From positions 337,723-401,722 of the forward strand of contig NZ_JASKMS010000003.1 of NCBI RefSeq assembly GCF_030124145.1: 64,000 nucleotides of DNA. The letters run 5' to 3'. Numbering within the stretch: position 1 is the stretch's first letter; each line of letters starts with the position of its first letter. The position numbers and the translations under genes are program-made. Below are positions 7,446 to 15,810 of this stretch, one piece after another. Below the pieces are notes generated by a model that searched no databases, was not told where the DNA came from, and saw only the letters and a list, made by a program, of their open reading frames with translations. The DNA is from Streptomyces sp. 378. GTDB taxonomy: Bacteria > Actinomycetota > Actinomycetes > Streptomycetales > Streptomycetaceae.

Positions 7446-9170
7446 CTAGTCGAACAGCCGGTCCAGGAAGGCGTTGCCGTACACCCGGTGTGGGTCGAGC
7501 CGGTCCAGCACCGCGTCCGCCTCCGCCCACGCGGCGTGGCCGACCGCCGCCGGAACGACGTCGCCCAGCACCTCCTCGTCGCTCCACACCGTGTCGTCCG
7601 TGTACGCCCAGCCCTTGGACCACTCCACCCGGGTGCGTGCGAACCCGCCGTCGAAGGCGCGCAGCAGGAACCGCTCGATCTCGCGCAGGAACGCCTCCGC
7701 GTCCGGCGTGCCCGGCAGCGTCAGGACGTCCAGCCATACGGCCGTGTCCCACTCGGGGTGGTCCTCGGGCGGCCGGAGGGCCGACAGCAGCGGCGGACGG
7801 GCCCCGGCCACCCCCGTGTCGCCCGGGTCGTCCAGTCCGGTCACCCGGATCTCCACGGAGCCGTTCACCGGGAAGCTGCCCCGGGCGGAGTAGGCCGTCA
7901 GCCGCTCGCGGTAGAACGCCGCGAACGCGGAGACCACCCGCTGCACCCGGTCCCGCGAGGTGAGGACCGCGTAGCCGTTGGCGTGCACGCGCAGTGTGGT
8001 CGGCTTCAGATAGAGCAGCGTGTTCTTGGACGGCCCCCAGAGGTCGGCGGACAGCGTGGTCACCAGCCCGAGCGCGGCGGCCTCGTACTGTGCCGTGCCG
8101 AGCACCGGAGCCAGGTACCAGGCGGACTCCGACGTCATCCGGCCGACCAGCGCCGCCACCGGCTCCGGGATGTTGTCCGAGAAGGGGTAGTTGTACGGCC
8201 GGGTCACCTTCCGCGAGGTCAGTGGCCGGACCGGGGAGACGCTCCACACCTTCAGCCAGGGGTGCTCGGTGAAGGCGAACCAGATCGCCTCGACCCGGCC
8301 CGCCTCGTCCAGGAAGCTCGCGAAGGTCCGCCCGTCGTCCGAACCGGGCGCGGCGAACAGTTCCCCGGCCGGGATGTCCGTACGGCTCACGCACCTGAGG
8401 TGTGTGTTCGCGCCCACCCGCAGCACCACCTCGGTCACCAGGGACCGCCCGAGATGGGCCAGCAGCGCGGCACAGTCGGCCTCGTCGCGGTGGAACGTGC
8501 GCAGCACGTACGCGCCGGCCCGCGGGTCCCACACGACCGCCGTCAGCGAAAGAACCAGGTTGCTGAGTGAGCCGTACGTGTGCCCGGGCCGCCGCCGCTC
8601 GCCGCGCGCGGGTACGGCGGTGCCGTGCGCGTCGACGGCGAGGGCACCGCCCAGGGTGAGTACGCCGGGAGCGGGGGTGGCCGTGACGCCGAGGCCGTGC
8701 TCCTCCAGGAAGGTCAGCAGCGCCTCCAGGGTCACACCGGTGCCCGCGCGCACGGCGGTGGGGGAGTCCAGGGCCAGGCCGGTGAGATGGGGTGCGGTGT
8801 CGACGAGGAGGACCGGCGCCCCGGACGGCGTCCCCTCGGTGACCGTCAGGGGCGACCAGCCGTGCGAGGCGCCCCGGGCGCGTACCCGCCAACCGTGCCC
8901 CCACGCCCAGTTGACGACGGCGACCACCTGGTCCGGGCCGTCCGGCGCGCAGGCCCACAGGCCGTCGGCGGTGATCTCGCCGACCCAGTTCCGGTAGGCC
9001 GAGTGGTACAGCGCGACGTCGGCGGGGAAGTCCGGCAACTCGGCGGCGGCGACCGCCGGATCCGCGGGCAGACCGGGCACGACGGCCAGGGCGGCGGCGG
9101 TGAGGAGAAACCCCCGGCGGGTCCAGGGCGACGCGTCCGAAGGGTGGTTGTTCGCTGAACCAGTGGTCAC
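7446..9170 (-). CDS. Tat-exported FAD oxidase, cholesterol oxidase type II-like
   Basis: A 574-residue secreted flavoenzyme. The N-terminus has the Tat signal TRRGFLLTAAALAVVPGLPA. A VAO-type FAD domain follows, with RVRARGASHGWSPL, where the His is the likely covalent FAD anchor as in the class II cholesterol oxidases, and GGALAVDAHGT. The C-terminal part matches the cholesterol-oxidase substrate-binding domain and ends in YGNAFLDRLFD. The substrate is probably a sterol or another hydrophobic alcohol, inferred only from the family. The GTG at 9170 gives the best signal peptide. It is divergent from an aldo/keto reductase, with an inverted repeat between them. Confidence 0.85.
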   Translation of the reverse strand: MTTGSANNHPSDASPWTRRGFLLTAAALAVVPGLPADPAVAAAELPDFPADVALYHSAYRNWVGEITADGLWACAPDGPDQVVAVVNWAWGHGWRVRARGASHGWSPLTVTEGTPSGAPVLLVDTAPHLTGLALDSPTAVRAGTGVTLEALLTFLEEHGLGVTATPAPGVLTLGGALAVDAHGTAVPARGERRRPGHTYGSLSNLVLSLTAVVWDPRAGAYVLRTFHRDEADCAALLAHLGRSLVTEVVLRVGANTHLRCVSRTDIPAGELFAAPGSDDGRTFASFLDEAGRVEAIWFAFTEHPWLKVWSVSPVRPLTSRKVTRPYNYPFSDNIPEPVAALVGRMTSESAWYLAPVLGTAQYEAAALGLVTTLSADLWGPSKNTLLYLKPTTLRVHANGYAVLTSRDRVQRVVSAFAAFYRERLTAYSARGSFPVNGSVEIRVTGLDDPGDTGVAGARPPLLSALRPPEDHPEWDTAVWLDVLTLPGTPDAEAFLREIERFLLRAFDGGFARTRVEWSKGWAYTDDTVWSDEEVLGDVVPAAVGHAAWAEADAVLDRLDPHRVYGNAFLDRLFD

Positions 9171-9219
9171 GGCAAGCACGCTAGAGGCCGGTTGACACGT
9201 GACGCGTCCCTGTCGCATC

Positions 9220-9241
9220 TATTCACTCGTGTGAGTGAATA
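9220..9241. promoter_or_regulatory. Perfect inverted repeat, candidate operator
   Basis: Arms TATTCACTC and GAGTGAATA (9 bp, perfect) flank a GTGT centre. The site lies between the divergent starts at 9170 and 9309. Its size and AT-rich outer half-sites fit a TetR-type operator able to control both genes. A TTGACA box at 9192-9197 may be a -35 element for the reductase. No regulator gene lies adjacent. Confidence 0.6.
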
Positions 9242-9308
9242 GAGCCGGGTGGGCAGGCCGGAGCGATCTGTTCCGCGCAGTGCCCCGGCGGATGACAGAC
9301 TGACGCCC

Positions 9309-10292
9309 ATGGACGAGCGCACATTCGACAGATCGGGTCAGCACGCTTCCGTCGTCGGTCTCGGCACCTGGCAGCTGGGTGCCGACTGGGGAGACGTCGA
9401 CGACAAGGAAGCCCTCTCGGTACTGGAGGCGGCGGCAGAGGCCGGGGTCACCTTCTTCGACACCGCCGACGTGTACGGCGACGGCCGCAGCGAGCAGACC
9501 ATCGCCGCGTTCCTCAGCGGCCGCCCGGACCTGCACGTCATGGTCGCCACGAAGATGGGCCGCCGGGTCGACCAGATTCCCGGGAACTACGTGCTCGACA
9601 ACTTCCGCGCCTGGAACGACCGCTCCCGGCGCAACCTCGGCGTCGACCGCATCGACCTGGTGCAACTGCACTGCCCGCCGACGCCCGTCTACTCCACGGA
9701 CGAGGTGTTCGACGCCCTCGACACCCTGGTGGAGGAAGAGCGCGTCGCCGCGTACGGCGTCAGCGTCGAGACCTGCCAGGAGGCGCTGACCGCGATCGCG
9801 CGGCCGAACGTGGCGAGTGTGCAGATCATCCTCAACCCGTTCCGCATGAAGCCCCTGCGCCACGTGCTCCCGGCCGCCCGTGAGGCGGGCGTCGGCATCA
9901 TCGCCCGGGTCCCGCTCGCCTCCGGCCTGCTGTCGGGCAAGTACACCCGGGACACCGTCTTCCCGGAGAACGACCACCGCACCTACAACCGGCACGGCGA
10001 GTCCTTCGACGTGGGCGAGACCTTCTCCGGCGTCGACTACGCCACCGGTGTGGAGGCGGCCGCCGAGTTCGCGGCGCTCGCCCCCGAGAGATACACCCCC
10101 GCCCAGCTGGCCCTGCGCTGGATCGTCGAGCAGCCCGGCGTCACGACGGTGATCCCGGGCGCGCGTTCACCCGAGCAGGCACGGGCCAACGCGGCCGCCG
10201 CCCGTCTCCCGGAACTGCCCGGCGAGACACAGGCGGCGATCCGCGACCTGTACGACCGGCGGATCAAGGACCAGGTCGAAGGCCGCTGGTAG
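9309..10292 (+). CDS. Aldo/keto reductase
   Basis: A 327-residue NADPH-dependent reductase of the (alpha/beta)8 aldo/keto reductase family. The catalytic tetrad is visible: Asp and Tyr in FFDTADVYGDG, Lys in VATKMG and His in VQLHCPP. The C-terminal PGVTTVIPGARSPEQ is the NADP-binding signature. The start at 9309 has no strong Shine-Dalgarno, so translation may be leaderless. It shares a promoter region with the divergent cholesterol-oxidase-like gene. Confidence 0.9.
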   Translation: MDERTFDRSGQHASVVGLGTWQLGADWGDVDDKEALSVLEAAAEAGVTFFDTADVYGDGRSEQTIAAFLSGRPDLHVMVATKMGRRVDQIPGNYVLDNFRAWNDRSRRNLGVDRIDLVQLHCPPTPVYSTDEVFDALDTLVEEERVAAYGVSVETCQEALTAIARPNVASVQIILNPFRMKPLRHVLPAAREAGVGIIARVPLASGLLSGKYTRDTVFPENDHRTYNRHGESFDVGETFSGVDYATGVEAAAEFAALAPERYTPAQLALRWIVEQPGVTTVIPGARSPEQARANAAAARLPELPGETQAAIRDLYDRRIKDQVEGRW

Positions 10293-10306
10293 GAAGCGGT
10301 CCCGGC

Positions 10307-10654
10307 TCACGGCTCCAGGAGCAGCTGCCTCTCCTGCTCCTGGTCGCCGGAGGCGGCGCCGTCGTCGCGTGCCGTGAATGCGGCGGTGAGGGTGTCGCTC
10401 GCCCGCCGCACGGCCTCCGGGCTGCCCTGCACGGTGACGGTCACCGGCGCCGACAGCCGGTCGGCCCCCTGACCGTCGCCGTCGCCGGGACCCGCCTGCG
10501 CCTCACCGCCGAAGGTCGCCGTGTGCACCGTCGCCTTCTCGTCGGCTGGACGCTCGTCCGGCGCCCCGAACGTGCCTTCCAGGGCGCGGACGACCGCCCG
10601 CGCGTCGTCGGCGCCTCCGCCGCTGAGCGTCACGGTGAGCTGCGTACCGGACAT
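10307..10654 (-). CDS. Small hypothetical protein with two similar halves
   Basis: A 115-residue acidic protein of unknown function. AGGAGGT lies 8 bases before the ATG, which supports it strongly. The N-terminal LTVTLSGGGADDARAVVRAL and the C-terminal VTVTVQGSPEAVRRASDTL look like two copies of a beta-alpha unit joined by a Gly/Asp-rich linker. No signal peptide or membrane segment is present. It is convergent with the aldo/keto reductase. Confidence 0.7.
   Translation of the reverse strand: MSGTQLTVTLSGGGADDARAVVRALEGTFGAPDERPADEKATVHTATFGGEAQAGPGDGDGQGADRLSAPVTVTVQGSPEAVRRASDTLTAAFTARDDGAASGDQEQERQLLLEP
10315..10343. terminator. Hairpin at convergent gene ends
   Basis: Perfect 10-bp arms CCAGGAGCAG and CTGCTCCTGG flank a 9-base loop. 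It sits just past the stop of the aldo/keto reductase (10292) and inside the last codons of the opposing small gene. It is likely a terminator for the plus-strand transcript; there is no T-run. Confidence 0.5.
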
Positions 10655-10802
10655 GCGTCCACGACCTCCTAGAACTCTGCGACATTCGCGCCGTCCGTGT
10701 AACCGTCCCCTGATCGCTCAAACCGTCGCGGAGCCCGGGAAGAGGAGTCGTTACGGGGAACCCGGGAAAGAGGAGGGCTCACGGCTCACACCGGGAGGAA
10801 CA

Positions 10803-11300
10803 GTGGCGGACGCGTCAGAGGGCGGGATCATGCGCCGGGGGCGCAACGAGACGGAGGAGGAGAGAGCGGACCGGATGTGGGTGGAGCTCATCCAGGAGGT
10901 CCGCGTGGCACAGATGGGTGTGCAGATCCTGTTCGGCTTCCTGCTCACCGTGGTGTTCACCGAGAAGTACGACGACCTCTCCGGCACCGACCAGACCATC
11001 TACCTCGTGACGGTCGTGCTGGGCGCCTGCGCGACCGGAGCCCTCATAGGCCCGGTGTCCCTGCACCGTCTCGTCTCCGGCCGGCGCGTCAAGCCCCAGG
11101 CGGTGCGGCTGGCCTCCCGGCTCACCCTCCTCGGCCTCGTACTGCTGCTCGCCACGACGACCGCCTCACTGCTGCTCATCCTGCGCGTGGCGACGCACGA
11201 CGGGTTCGTGCCCTACCTGGTCGCCGGCGTGGTCGGCTGGTACCTGCTGTGCTGGTTCGTCCTGCCGCTGTGGACCCGGCACCGGTACACGTCGAAGTGA
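10803..11300 (+). CDS. DUF6328 family membrane protein
   Basis: A 165-residue integral membrane protein. After an acidic/basic N-terminus (RNETEEERADRMW) come about four hydrophobic segments, including QILFGFLLTVVF, IYLVTVVLGACATGALIG, LTLLGLVLLLATTTASLLLI and YLVAGVVGWYLLCWFVLPLW. The pattern matches the DUF6328 family of actinobacteria, whose function is unknown. The GTG at 10803 follows GGGAGGAAC. It is monocistronic and divergent from the preceding small gene. Confidence 0.85.
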   Translation: MADASEGGIMRRGRNETEEERADRMWVELIQEVRVAQMGVQILFGFLLTVVFTEKYDDLSGTDQTIYLVTVVLGACATGALIGPVSLHRLVSGRRVKPQAVRLASRLTLLGLVLLLATTTASLLLILRVATHDGFVPYLVAGVVGWYLLCWFVLPLWTRHRYTSK

Positions 11301-11471
11301 GCGCGCCTTCGCCAGGTGCCGTTCGTGCGCCCGGCCGAGCCGCAGCACGGACGCGGTCGCCCCGCCCAGCGCGCAGAAAGTGGCGCGAGGCCGCCGCCCA
11401 GCGCAGACGCACCAGCAGCTCGCGCACCAGCACGGCAGGCACGAAGCCCCCGCCTCCTCGTACCGGCCGCG

Positions 11472-11897
11472 TCAACTCCCGGCGATGACGTCGGCCAGGA
11501 AGTCGTCGACACGGACCTCCTCGCAGCCCTGCGGGACCACGTCGTAGGTCTCGCGCAGGAAGGCCGCGAAACCCGGTGCCCATGCGAACACCACCGCGTG
11601 GTGCCGGCCGCCGTCGGGGCGGGCGTCGCCGAGGAACTCCATGCGCAGCTCCCGCCACATGCCCCGCGTCTCCGGACGCATCCGCACGTCGCCCACCCCG
11701 ACCGGACGCCGCAGCGCGTCCCCGAGCATCTCCCGGTCCAGTTGCCACCGGGCGAGAACGCGGCCGTCATGGCTGAAGACCACGGTGACGGCGAACGGGT
11801 CCGCGGCGTCGTAGCTCAGGTGGGCGAGCACGGAGAAACGGTCCGTGTCGCCCGCCTGGAGCTGCACCACCAGGGTCTTGTGGACGAACGAGTTCAC
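11472..11897 (-). CDS. SsgA-like (SALP) sporulation/cell division regulator
   Basis: A 141-residue member of the SsgA-like protein family found in sporulating actinomycetes, where members steer septum placement and peptidoglycan remodelling. Family features include DRFSVLAHLSYDAADPFAVTVVF, the central FSHDGRVLARWQLDREML and the C-terminal RVDDFLADVIAG. The GTG at 11897 follows GGAGG at 7 bases and gives the usual family length; GTG 11930 would add 11 residues. A SigB-like promoter lies directly upstream. Which paralogue it is cannot be told from sequence alone. Confidence 0.9.
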   Translation of the reverse strand: MNSFVHKTLVVQLQAGDTDRFSVLAHLSYDAADPFAVTVVFSHDGRVLARWQLDREMLGDALRRPVGVGDVRMRPETRGMWRELRMEFLGDARPDGGRHHAVVFAWAPGFAAFLRETYDVVPQGCEEVRVDDFLADVIAGS

Positions 11898-11936
11898 GAG
11901 GAGGCCTCCGGGAAGAACCGACGTAGACACCCTCTA

Positions 11937-11960
11937 GTACCCCCGATCCGGCCGGAATGC
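11937..11960 (-). promoter_or_regulatory. Candidate SigB-type promoter of the SsgA-like gene
   Basis: Read on the minus strand the -35 box is GCAT (11960-11957) and the -10 box is GGGTAC (11942-11937), with a 14-base spacer. This fits the known Streptomyces SigB-type pattern GNNT-N14/16-GGGTAY. The start codon at 11897 lies about 40 bases downstream of the -10 box. Confidence 0.55.
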
Positions 11961-13001
11961 TCAGCCGACCGGGTGATTCCCGCGAGCGCCCCGCAGCGAC
12001 TCGATACATACGGAGACGGCCCGCTGGAGTTCCTCCAGGCGCTGCACCATGTCGTCCTCGTAGAACTCCCCGGCGTCGTCGAAGGTCAGCTCCTCGAACA
12101 CCTTGGTCGCCTTCTGCAGGCTGCTGTAGAACTTCGTGCGCCGCTCCCGCACCCGCAGCCCCGGGTCGGCCTCCACGACCTCGACGACGCGGGACTTCAT
12201 CGTGTCGTACGCCTCCGCCGCCCACTCGCCGGCGTCCTCGTCCTCGTCCAGCTCGTCGAGGAGCGACAGGTGCCGCTCGGCCTCCTGGCGCAGGTCGGCG
12301 GGCGCGTCGACGGTCTGCCCGGCGGGCGTCTTGATCTGGCCCGACTCGACGATCTGGCGCACGTACCCGATCCGGTCGGCGGCCCTGCTCTCGCCGGCGA
12401 CGGCCTTCTTCAACTCATCGGTGCGCACCACGTCACGGGCCAGCTCCGACTGGAGGCCGGGGTCCTCGCGCACGCGGTCCAGCAGGGCCTGGCGGGCCGC
12501 GCGGGCGGTGGCGGGGTCGGCGAGAATCGCGGCGCGCAGGGCGGTGGGGTTCTCCGCCACTTCCAGGGCCTTCGTGGGCCGGATGCCCTCGGCCTCGGCG
12601 GCCTCCGAGATGGCGGTGCCGCGTTCGGAGGCCGCGCTGCTGCGGGAGACGTAGTAGCTCAGCCACACGTCCGCGTCCGGCAGGTCCACCTCCTGGCCCG
12701 GTGCCAGCGCCTCGAAGTGCGGGACCATCCCGTCGTCGGCCGCCCGGTCCCATGCCTTGTAGTAGCGCATGACCCGCTCCGGGGAGCAGCCGGCGAGTTC
12801 CGCGAACTCCTTCGCGGACACCTTCGACGTCTCGTCCGCGCCCTGACCGCCGGGGCGCACGCTGCGCGCCACCTTCAGACCGAAGGCCCACCCTCCGGTC
12901 CGGGCATACGCCCCGAACTCCCGCGCGTCCCGCGCGACCGGGTCGCAGACGGGCTCCGGGGCAGCGGGGGACGTCTCGGGCGGGGTGATGGCTACGGTCA
13001 C
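11961..13001 (-). CDS. Conserved hypothetical protein with possible N-terminal HTH
   Basis: A 346-residue soluble protein whose family I do not recognise with certainty. The segment VSAKEFAELAGCSPERVMRY around residues 60-85 looks like a helix-turn-helix, and a long helical middle and C-terminal part (DELDEDEDAGEWAAEAYDTM onward) is rich in charged residues. It could bind DNA in the manner of ParB- or KorB-like proteins, but no partition motif is seen. The GTG at 13001 follows AGGAG, so the gene itself is well supported. It lies upstream of the SsgA-like gene, from which a SigB-like promoter separates it. Confidence 0.75.
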   Translation of the reverse strand: MTVAITPPETSPAAPEPVCDPVARDAREFGAYARTGGWAFGLKVARSVRPGGQGADETSKVSAKEFAELAGCSPERVMRYYKAWDRAADDGMVPHFEALAPGQEVDLPDADVWLSYYVSRSSAASERGTAISEAAEAEGIRPTKALEVAENPTALRAAILADPATARAARQALLDRVREDPGLQSELARDVVRTDELKKAVAGESRAADRIGYVRQIVESGQIKTPAGQTVDAPADLRQEAERHLSLLDELDEDEDAGEWAAEAYDTMKSRVVEVVEADPGLRVRERRTKFYSSLQKATKVFEELTFDDAGEFYEDDMVQRLEELQRAVSVCIESLRGARGNHPVG

Positions 13002-13313
13002 GGACGACTCTCCTGGGGTGGGGCAGGTCGGACTGCACGAGGTGCGGGCGGAAGCCTAGCGGCACCCGCTGACCTCGCCGTTCACCCCCGCGCGGCCCGG
13101 CCGAAAACCGCTGTCCCGGCCGGGCCCCGGTGCGCGAGGATGCCCGGCACGGTGCGACACTGCTCGTCCGGCGTCTGCTGTTGCCCCTTCTCCTGGCCGG
13201 GTGCCCACCCACTACCGAGGAGGCCCGGCGGATGAGCGCGCCCGTGAAGAAGAGCCCCCCGGGGCGGAGGGCTCTACTGGTCGAACAGGTCGTGGAGGCC
13301 CCGGCCGGGTACG
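13002..13313. other. Intergenic region between two same-strand genes
   Basis: The 312 bases lie between an LLM oxidoreductase gene end and the start of the hypothetical protein. They hold the promoter of the latter and a hairpin near 13251-13275. A plus-strand frame from GTG 13130 with a lipobox-like LLLAGC is present but unconvincing because most of its length overlaps the opposing gene. Confidence 0.5.
13251..13275 (-). terminator. Hairpin downstream of LLM oxidoreductase
   Basis: Arms AGAGCCC and GGGCTCT (7 bp, perfect) flank an 11-base GC-rich loop. It lies 38 bases beyond the stop codon at 13314 and is a plausible terminator of the minus-strand transcript. Confidence 0.45.
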
Positions 13314-14285
13314 TCAGCCGAACGCGTCGCGCAGCGCGGGCAGCAGGGTCTTCTCCGACCAGTCCAGATACGCCGGCTGCGTGTCACCGCCGATCTGGAC
13401 GAGGGCGATCTCGGTGAACCCGGCCTCGGCGTACGGGCGGACGGCCTCGACGAAGGCGTCCGGGTCGTCACCGCACGGGATGGACTCGGCCACGTCGTCC
13501 TGCGTGACGAACTGGGTCGCCGCCTCGAAGGAGTCCGGGTGCGGGAGTTCCGAGTTGACCTTCCAGCCGCTGCCGAACCAGCGGAACTGGGAGTGGGCCC
13601 GCTTGACGGCCGTGTCCCGGTCCGGGTCGTAGCAGACGGGCAGCTGGCCGACGCGGGGCTTGCCCTGACCGCCGTGCCGGTCGAACGCCTCCAGCAGCCC
13701 GGCCTTGGGCTCCGTGGCGATCACCAGGTCGCCCAGCCGGCCCGCGAGTTCGCAGGACCGCTCGCCGGAGACGGCGATGCCGATGGGCGGCGCCTGGTCC
13801 GGCAGGTCCCACAGCCGGGCGGACTCCACGTCGAAGTGCGTGCCGCGGCGGTTGACGTGGCCACCCTCGAAGAGCGCGCGGATGATCTCCACGGCCTCCT
13901 CGAACATCTCGTGCCGCACATCGACGGACGGCCAGCCGCCGCCCACCACGTGCTCGTTGAGGTTCTCGCCCGAGCCCAGTCCGAGCCGGAAGCGCCCCTC
14001 GGACAGAAGCTGAAGGGTCGCCGCCTTCTGCGCCACGACCGCCGGGTGATAGCGGAACGTCGGGCACGTCACATACGTCATCAGCGGGATACGTGACGTG
14101 GCCTGGGCGGCGGCGCCGAGCACGGCCCACGCGTACGGCGAATGACCCTGCGAGCGCAGCCACGGGAAGTAGTGGTCGGAGGTCACCGAGAAGTCGAAGC
14201 CGGCCTCCTCGGCCCGCACCACGTGGTCGACGAGCTCTCGGGGGCCGGCCTGTTCGGTCATCATCGTGTATCCGATTTGCACCAT
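13314..14285 (-). CDS. LLM class F420-dependent oxidoreductase
   Basis: A 323-residue luciferase-like monooxygenase fold protein of the F420-dependent glucose-6-phosphate-dehydrogenase-like subgroup. Typical features are the start MVQIGYTMMTEQAGPRELVD, SDHYFPWLRSQGHSPYAW, the RLGLGSGENLNEHV loop and the C-terminal FTEIALVQIGGD. It should use coenzyme F420 to reduce or oxidise an unknown substrate. The ATG at 14285 matches the family start; the Shine-Dalgarno AGGGGAC is rather distant. It is divergent from the serine hydrolase gene, with 73 bases between starts. Confidence 0.9.
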   Translation of the reverse strand: MVQIGYTMMTEQAGPRELVDHVVRAEEAGFDFSVTSDHYFPWLRSQGHSPYAWAVLGAAAQATSRIPLMTYVTCPTFRYHPAVVAQKAATLQLLSEGRFRLGLGSGENLNEHVVGGGWPSVDVRHEMFEEAVEIIRALFEGGHVNRRGTHFDVESARLWDLPDQAPPIGIAVSGERSCELAGRLGDLVIATEPKAGLLEAFDRHGGQGKPRVGQLPVCYDPDRDTAVKRAHSQFRWFGSGWKVNSELPHPDSFEAATQFVTQDDVAESIPCGDDPDAFVEAVRPYAEAGFTEIALVQIGGDTQPAYLDWSEKTLLPALRDAFG

Positions 14286-14358
14286 AACCGGCGAGTCCCC
14301 TGAGAGAGAGCCCGGAAACGGCTCGATCAAGGTCAGCCGACGGGTGCAGGATGCATGT

Positions 14359-15810
14359 ATGAGTGCTTCCGCCCTGCCGACGTCCCCTCCCGCCGCCCAG
14401 GGGGTCGACGCCTCCGGCGTCCAGGCCTTCCTCGACGCCCTCGAAGCCGCCCCCGAGATCGAGCCGCACAGCCTGATGATCATGCGGCACGGGCGTCTGG
14501 TCGCCTCCGGCTGGTGGGCGCCGTACACCGCCGAGCGCCCCCATCTGCTGTACTCGCTCAGCAAGAGCTTCACCGGGACCGCCGCCGCCCTGGCCGAGGC
14601 CGAGGGGCTGCTCGACTTCGACGCGCCGGTGATCTCGTACTTCCCGGAGTTCGAGGCGGACATCACCGACCCGCGCAGCCGGGCCATGCTCGTCCGGCAC
14701 GTGGCCTCGATGGCGAGCGGCCACCGGCGGGACACCGTCGACGAGGCCTTCGGACGAGGCGTCGCCGAGCCCGTCCGGCAGTTCCTGCTGCTGCCCCCGG
14801 ACGGCGACCCGGGGACCGTCTTCGCCTATAACCAGCCCGCCACCTACACGCTCGCCGCGATCGTCCAGCGGGTGACCGGGCAGCCGCTCACCCGATATCT
14901 GCGGTCCCGGCTGCTGGACCCACTGGGCATCGGAGAGGTGGCCTGGCTGCGGGACCGCACCGGCCGCGAACTCGGCTTCAGCGGTCTGCACGCCACCACC
15001 GACGCCGTCGCCCGGCTCGGACAGCTGTATCTCAGTGACGGGCTCTGGGCGGGTGAGCGGCTGCTGCCGCGGGGATGGGCGGCCCGGGCCTCGCGACCCC
15101 GCACGCAGACCGCGGGAGCCATGGGGGCGACGGACCGGCAGGACTGGGACCAGGGTTACGGCTACCAGTTCTGGACGTCCCGGCACGGCTACCGGGGCGA
15201 CGGCGCGTTCGGCCAGTTCTGCCTGGTGCTGCCGGAGTACGACGTCGTGATCGCGGCGACCGCGGCGACCGAGCGGATGCAGGAGTACCTGAACCTGGTC
15301 TGGAAGCATCTCCTGCCGGCTTTCGGACCGGAGCCGCTGACCGGTCGTGAGGCCGCCGACGCGGAGCTGCGGGAGCGCCTCGGCCGGCTCGCGCTGCCGA
15401 CCGCGCCGGGCCGGCCCACACCTGCGGAGGGGGACGGGGAGTGGGCGGCCACGCACTTCACGCCCTCCGCCGGCACCGGACCGGTCCGGTCGGCCGGGCT
15501 CGTCCCGGACACGGACGGCTGGACGCTCACGCTCACCGGAGCGGCGGACCGCCCGGACCAGCCGGACCGGCTGGACCTGCGCCTCGCGGAGGACGGCTGG
15601 ACGGTCGCCGAGGAAAGCGTGCCGACCGCGGTGAGCGGCGGCTGGACCGGGCCGGGCACGCTGGCCGTGGAGGTGGTGTTCCTGGAGACCCCGCACCGCC
15701 TGGCGCTGACCTGCTCCCTCGCGGACCGGACGCTCACCGCGCACTGGCGCACCCAGCCCCTGCACGGCGGCCGGTTCACCTCCCTGCGCGCCCCGCGCGG
15801 CTCAGTCTGA
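14359..15810 (+). CDS. Serine hydrolase, beta-lactamase / class C fold
   Basis: A 483-residue penicillin-binding-protein-like hydrolase. The nucleophile motif is S66-L-S-K69 (YSLSKSFTG), the second motif is YNQ in VFAYNQPATY and the third region reads HGYRGDGAFGQF. A C-terminal beta-rich domain of about 110 residues follows residue 365. No signal peptide is seen, so it is probably cytoplasmic, with esterase, amidase or D-peptidase activity. Its stop overlaps the stop of the convergent pseudokinase gene by 9 bases. Confidence 0.87.
   Translation: MSASALPTSPPAAQGVDASGVQAFLDALEAAPEIEPHSLMIMRHGRLVASGWWAPYTAERPHLLYSLSKSFTGTAAALAEAEGLLDFDAPVISYFPEFEADITDPRSRAMLVRHVASMASGHRRDTVDEAFGRGVAEPVRQFLLLPPDGDPGTVFAYNQPATYTLAAIVQRVTGQPLTRYLRSRLLDPLGIGEVAWLRDRTGRELGFSGLHATTDAVARLGQLYLSDGLWAGERLLPRGWAARASRPRTQTAGAMGATDRQDWDQGYGYQFWTSRHGYRGDGAFGQFCLVLPEYDVVIAATAATERMQEYLNLVWKHLLPAFGPEPLTGREAADAELRERLGRLALPTAPGRPTPAEGDGEWAATHFTPSAGTGPVRSAGLVPDTDGWTLTLTGAADRPDQPDRLDLRLAEDGWTVAEESVPTAVSGGWTGPGTLAVEVVFLETPHRLALTCSLADRTLTAHWRTQPLHGGRFTSLRAPRGSV

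Noticed and set aside
11301..11471. Continuation of coding sequence downstream of the SsgA-like gene
   Set aside because: Frames here run into the DUF6328 gene in antisense and show no start or conserved motif.
13130..13417. Possible small lipoprotein with LLLAGC lipobox on the plus strand
   Set aside because: No RBS precedes GTG 13130, the C-terminal part is antisense to the LLM gene and the sequence is Arg-rich; kept only as a remark.
13468..15765. Minus-strand open frame of 765 codons
   Set aside because: It overlaps the beta-lactamase-fold hydrolase and the LLM oxidoreductase in other frames; it only reflects high GC content.
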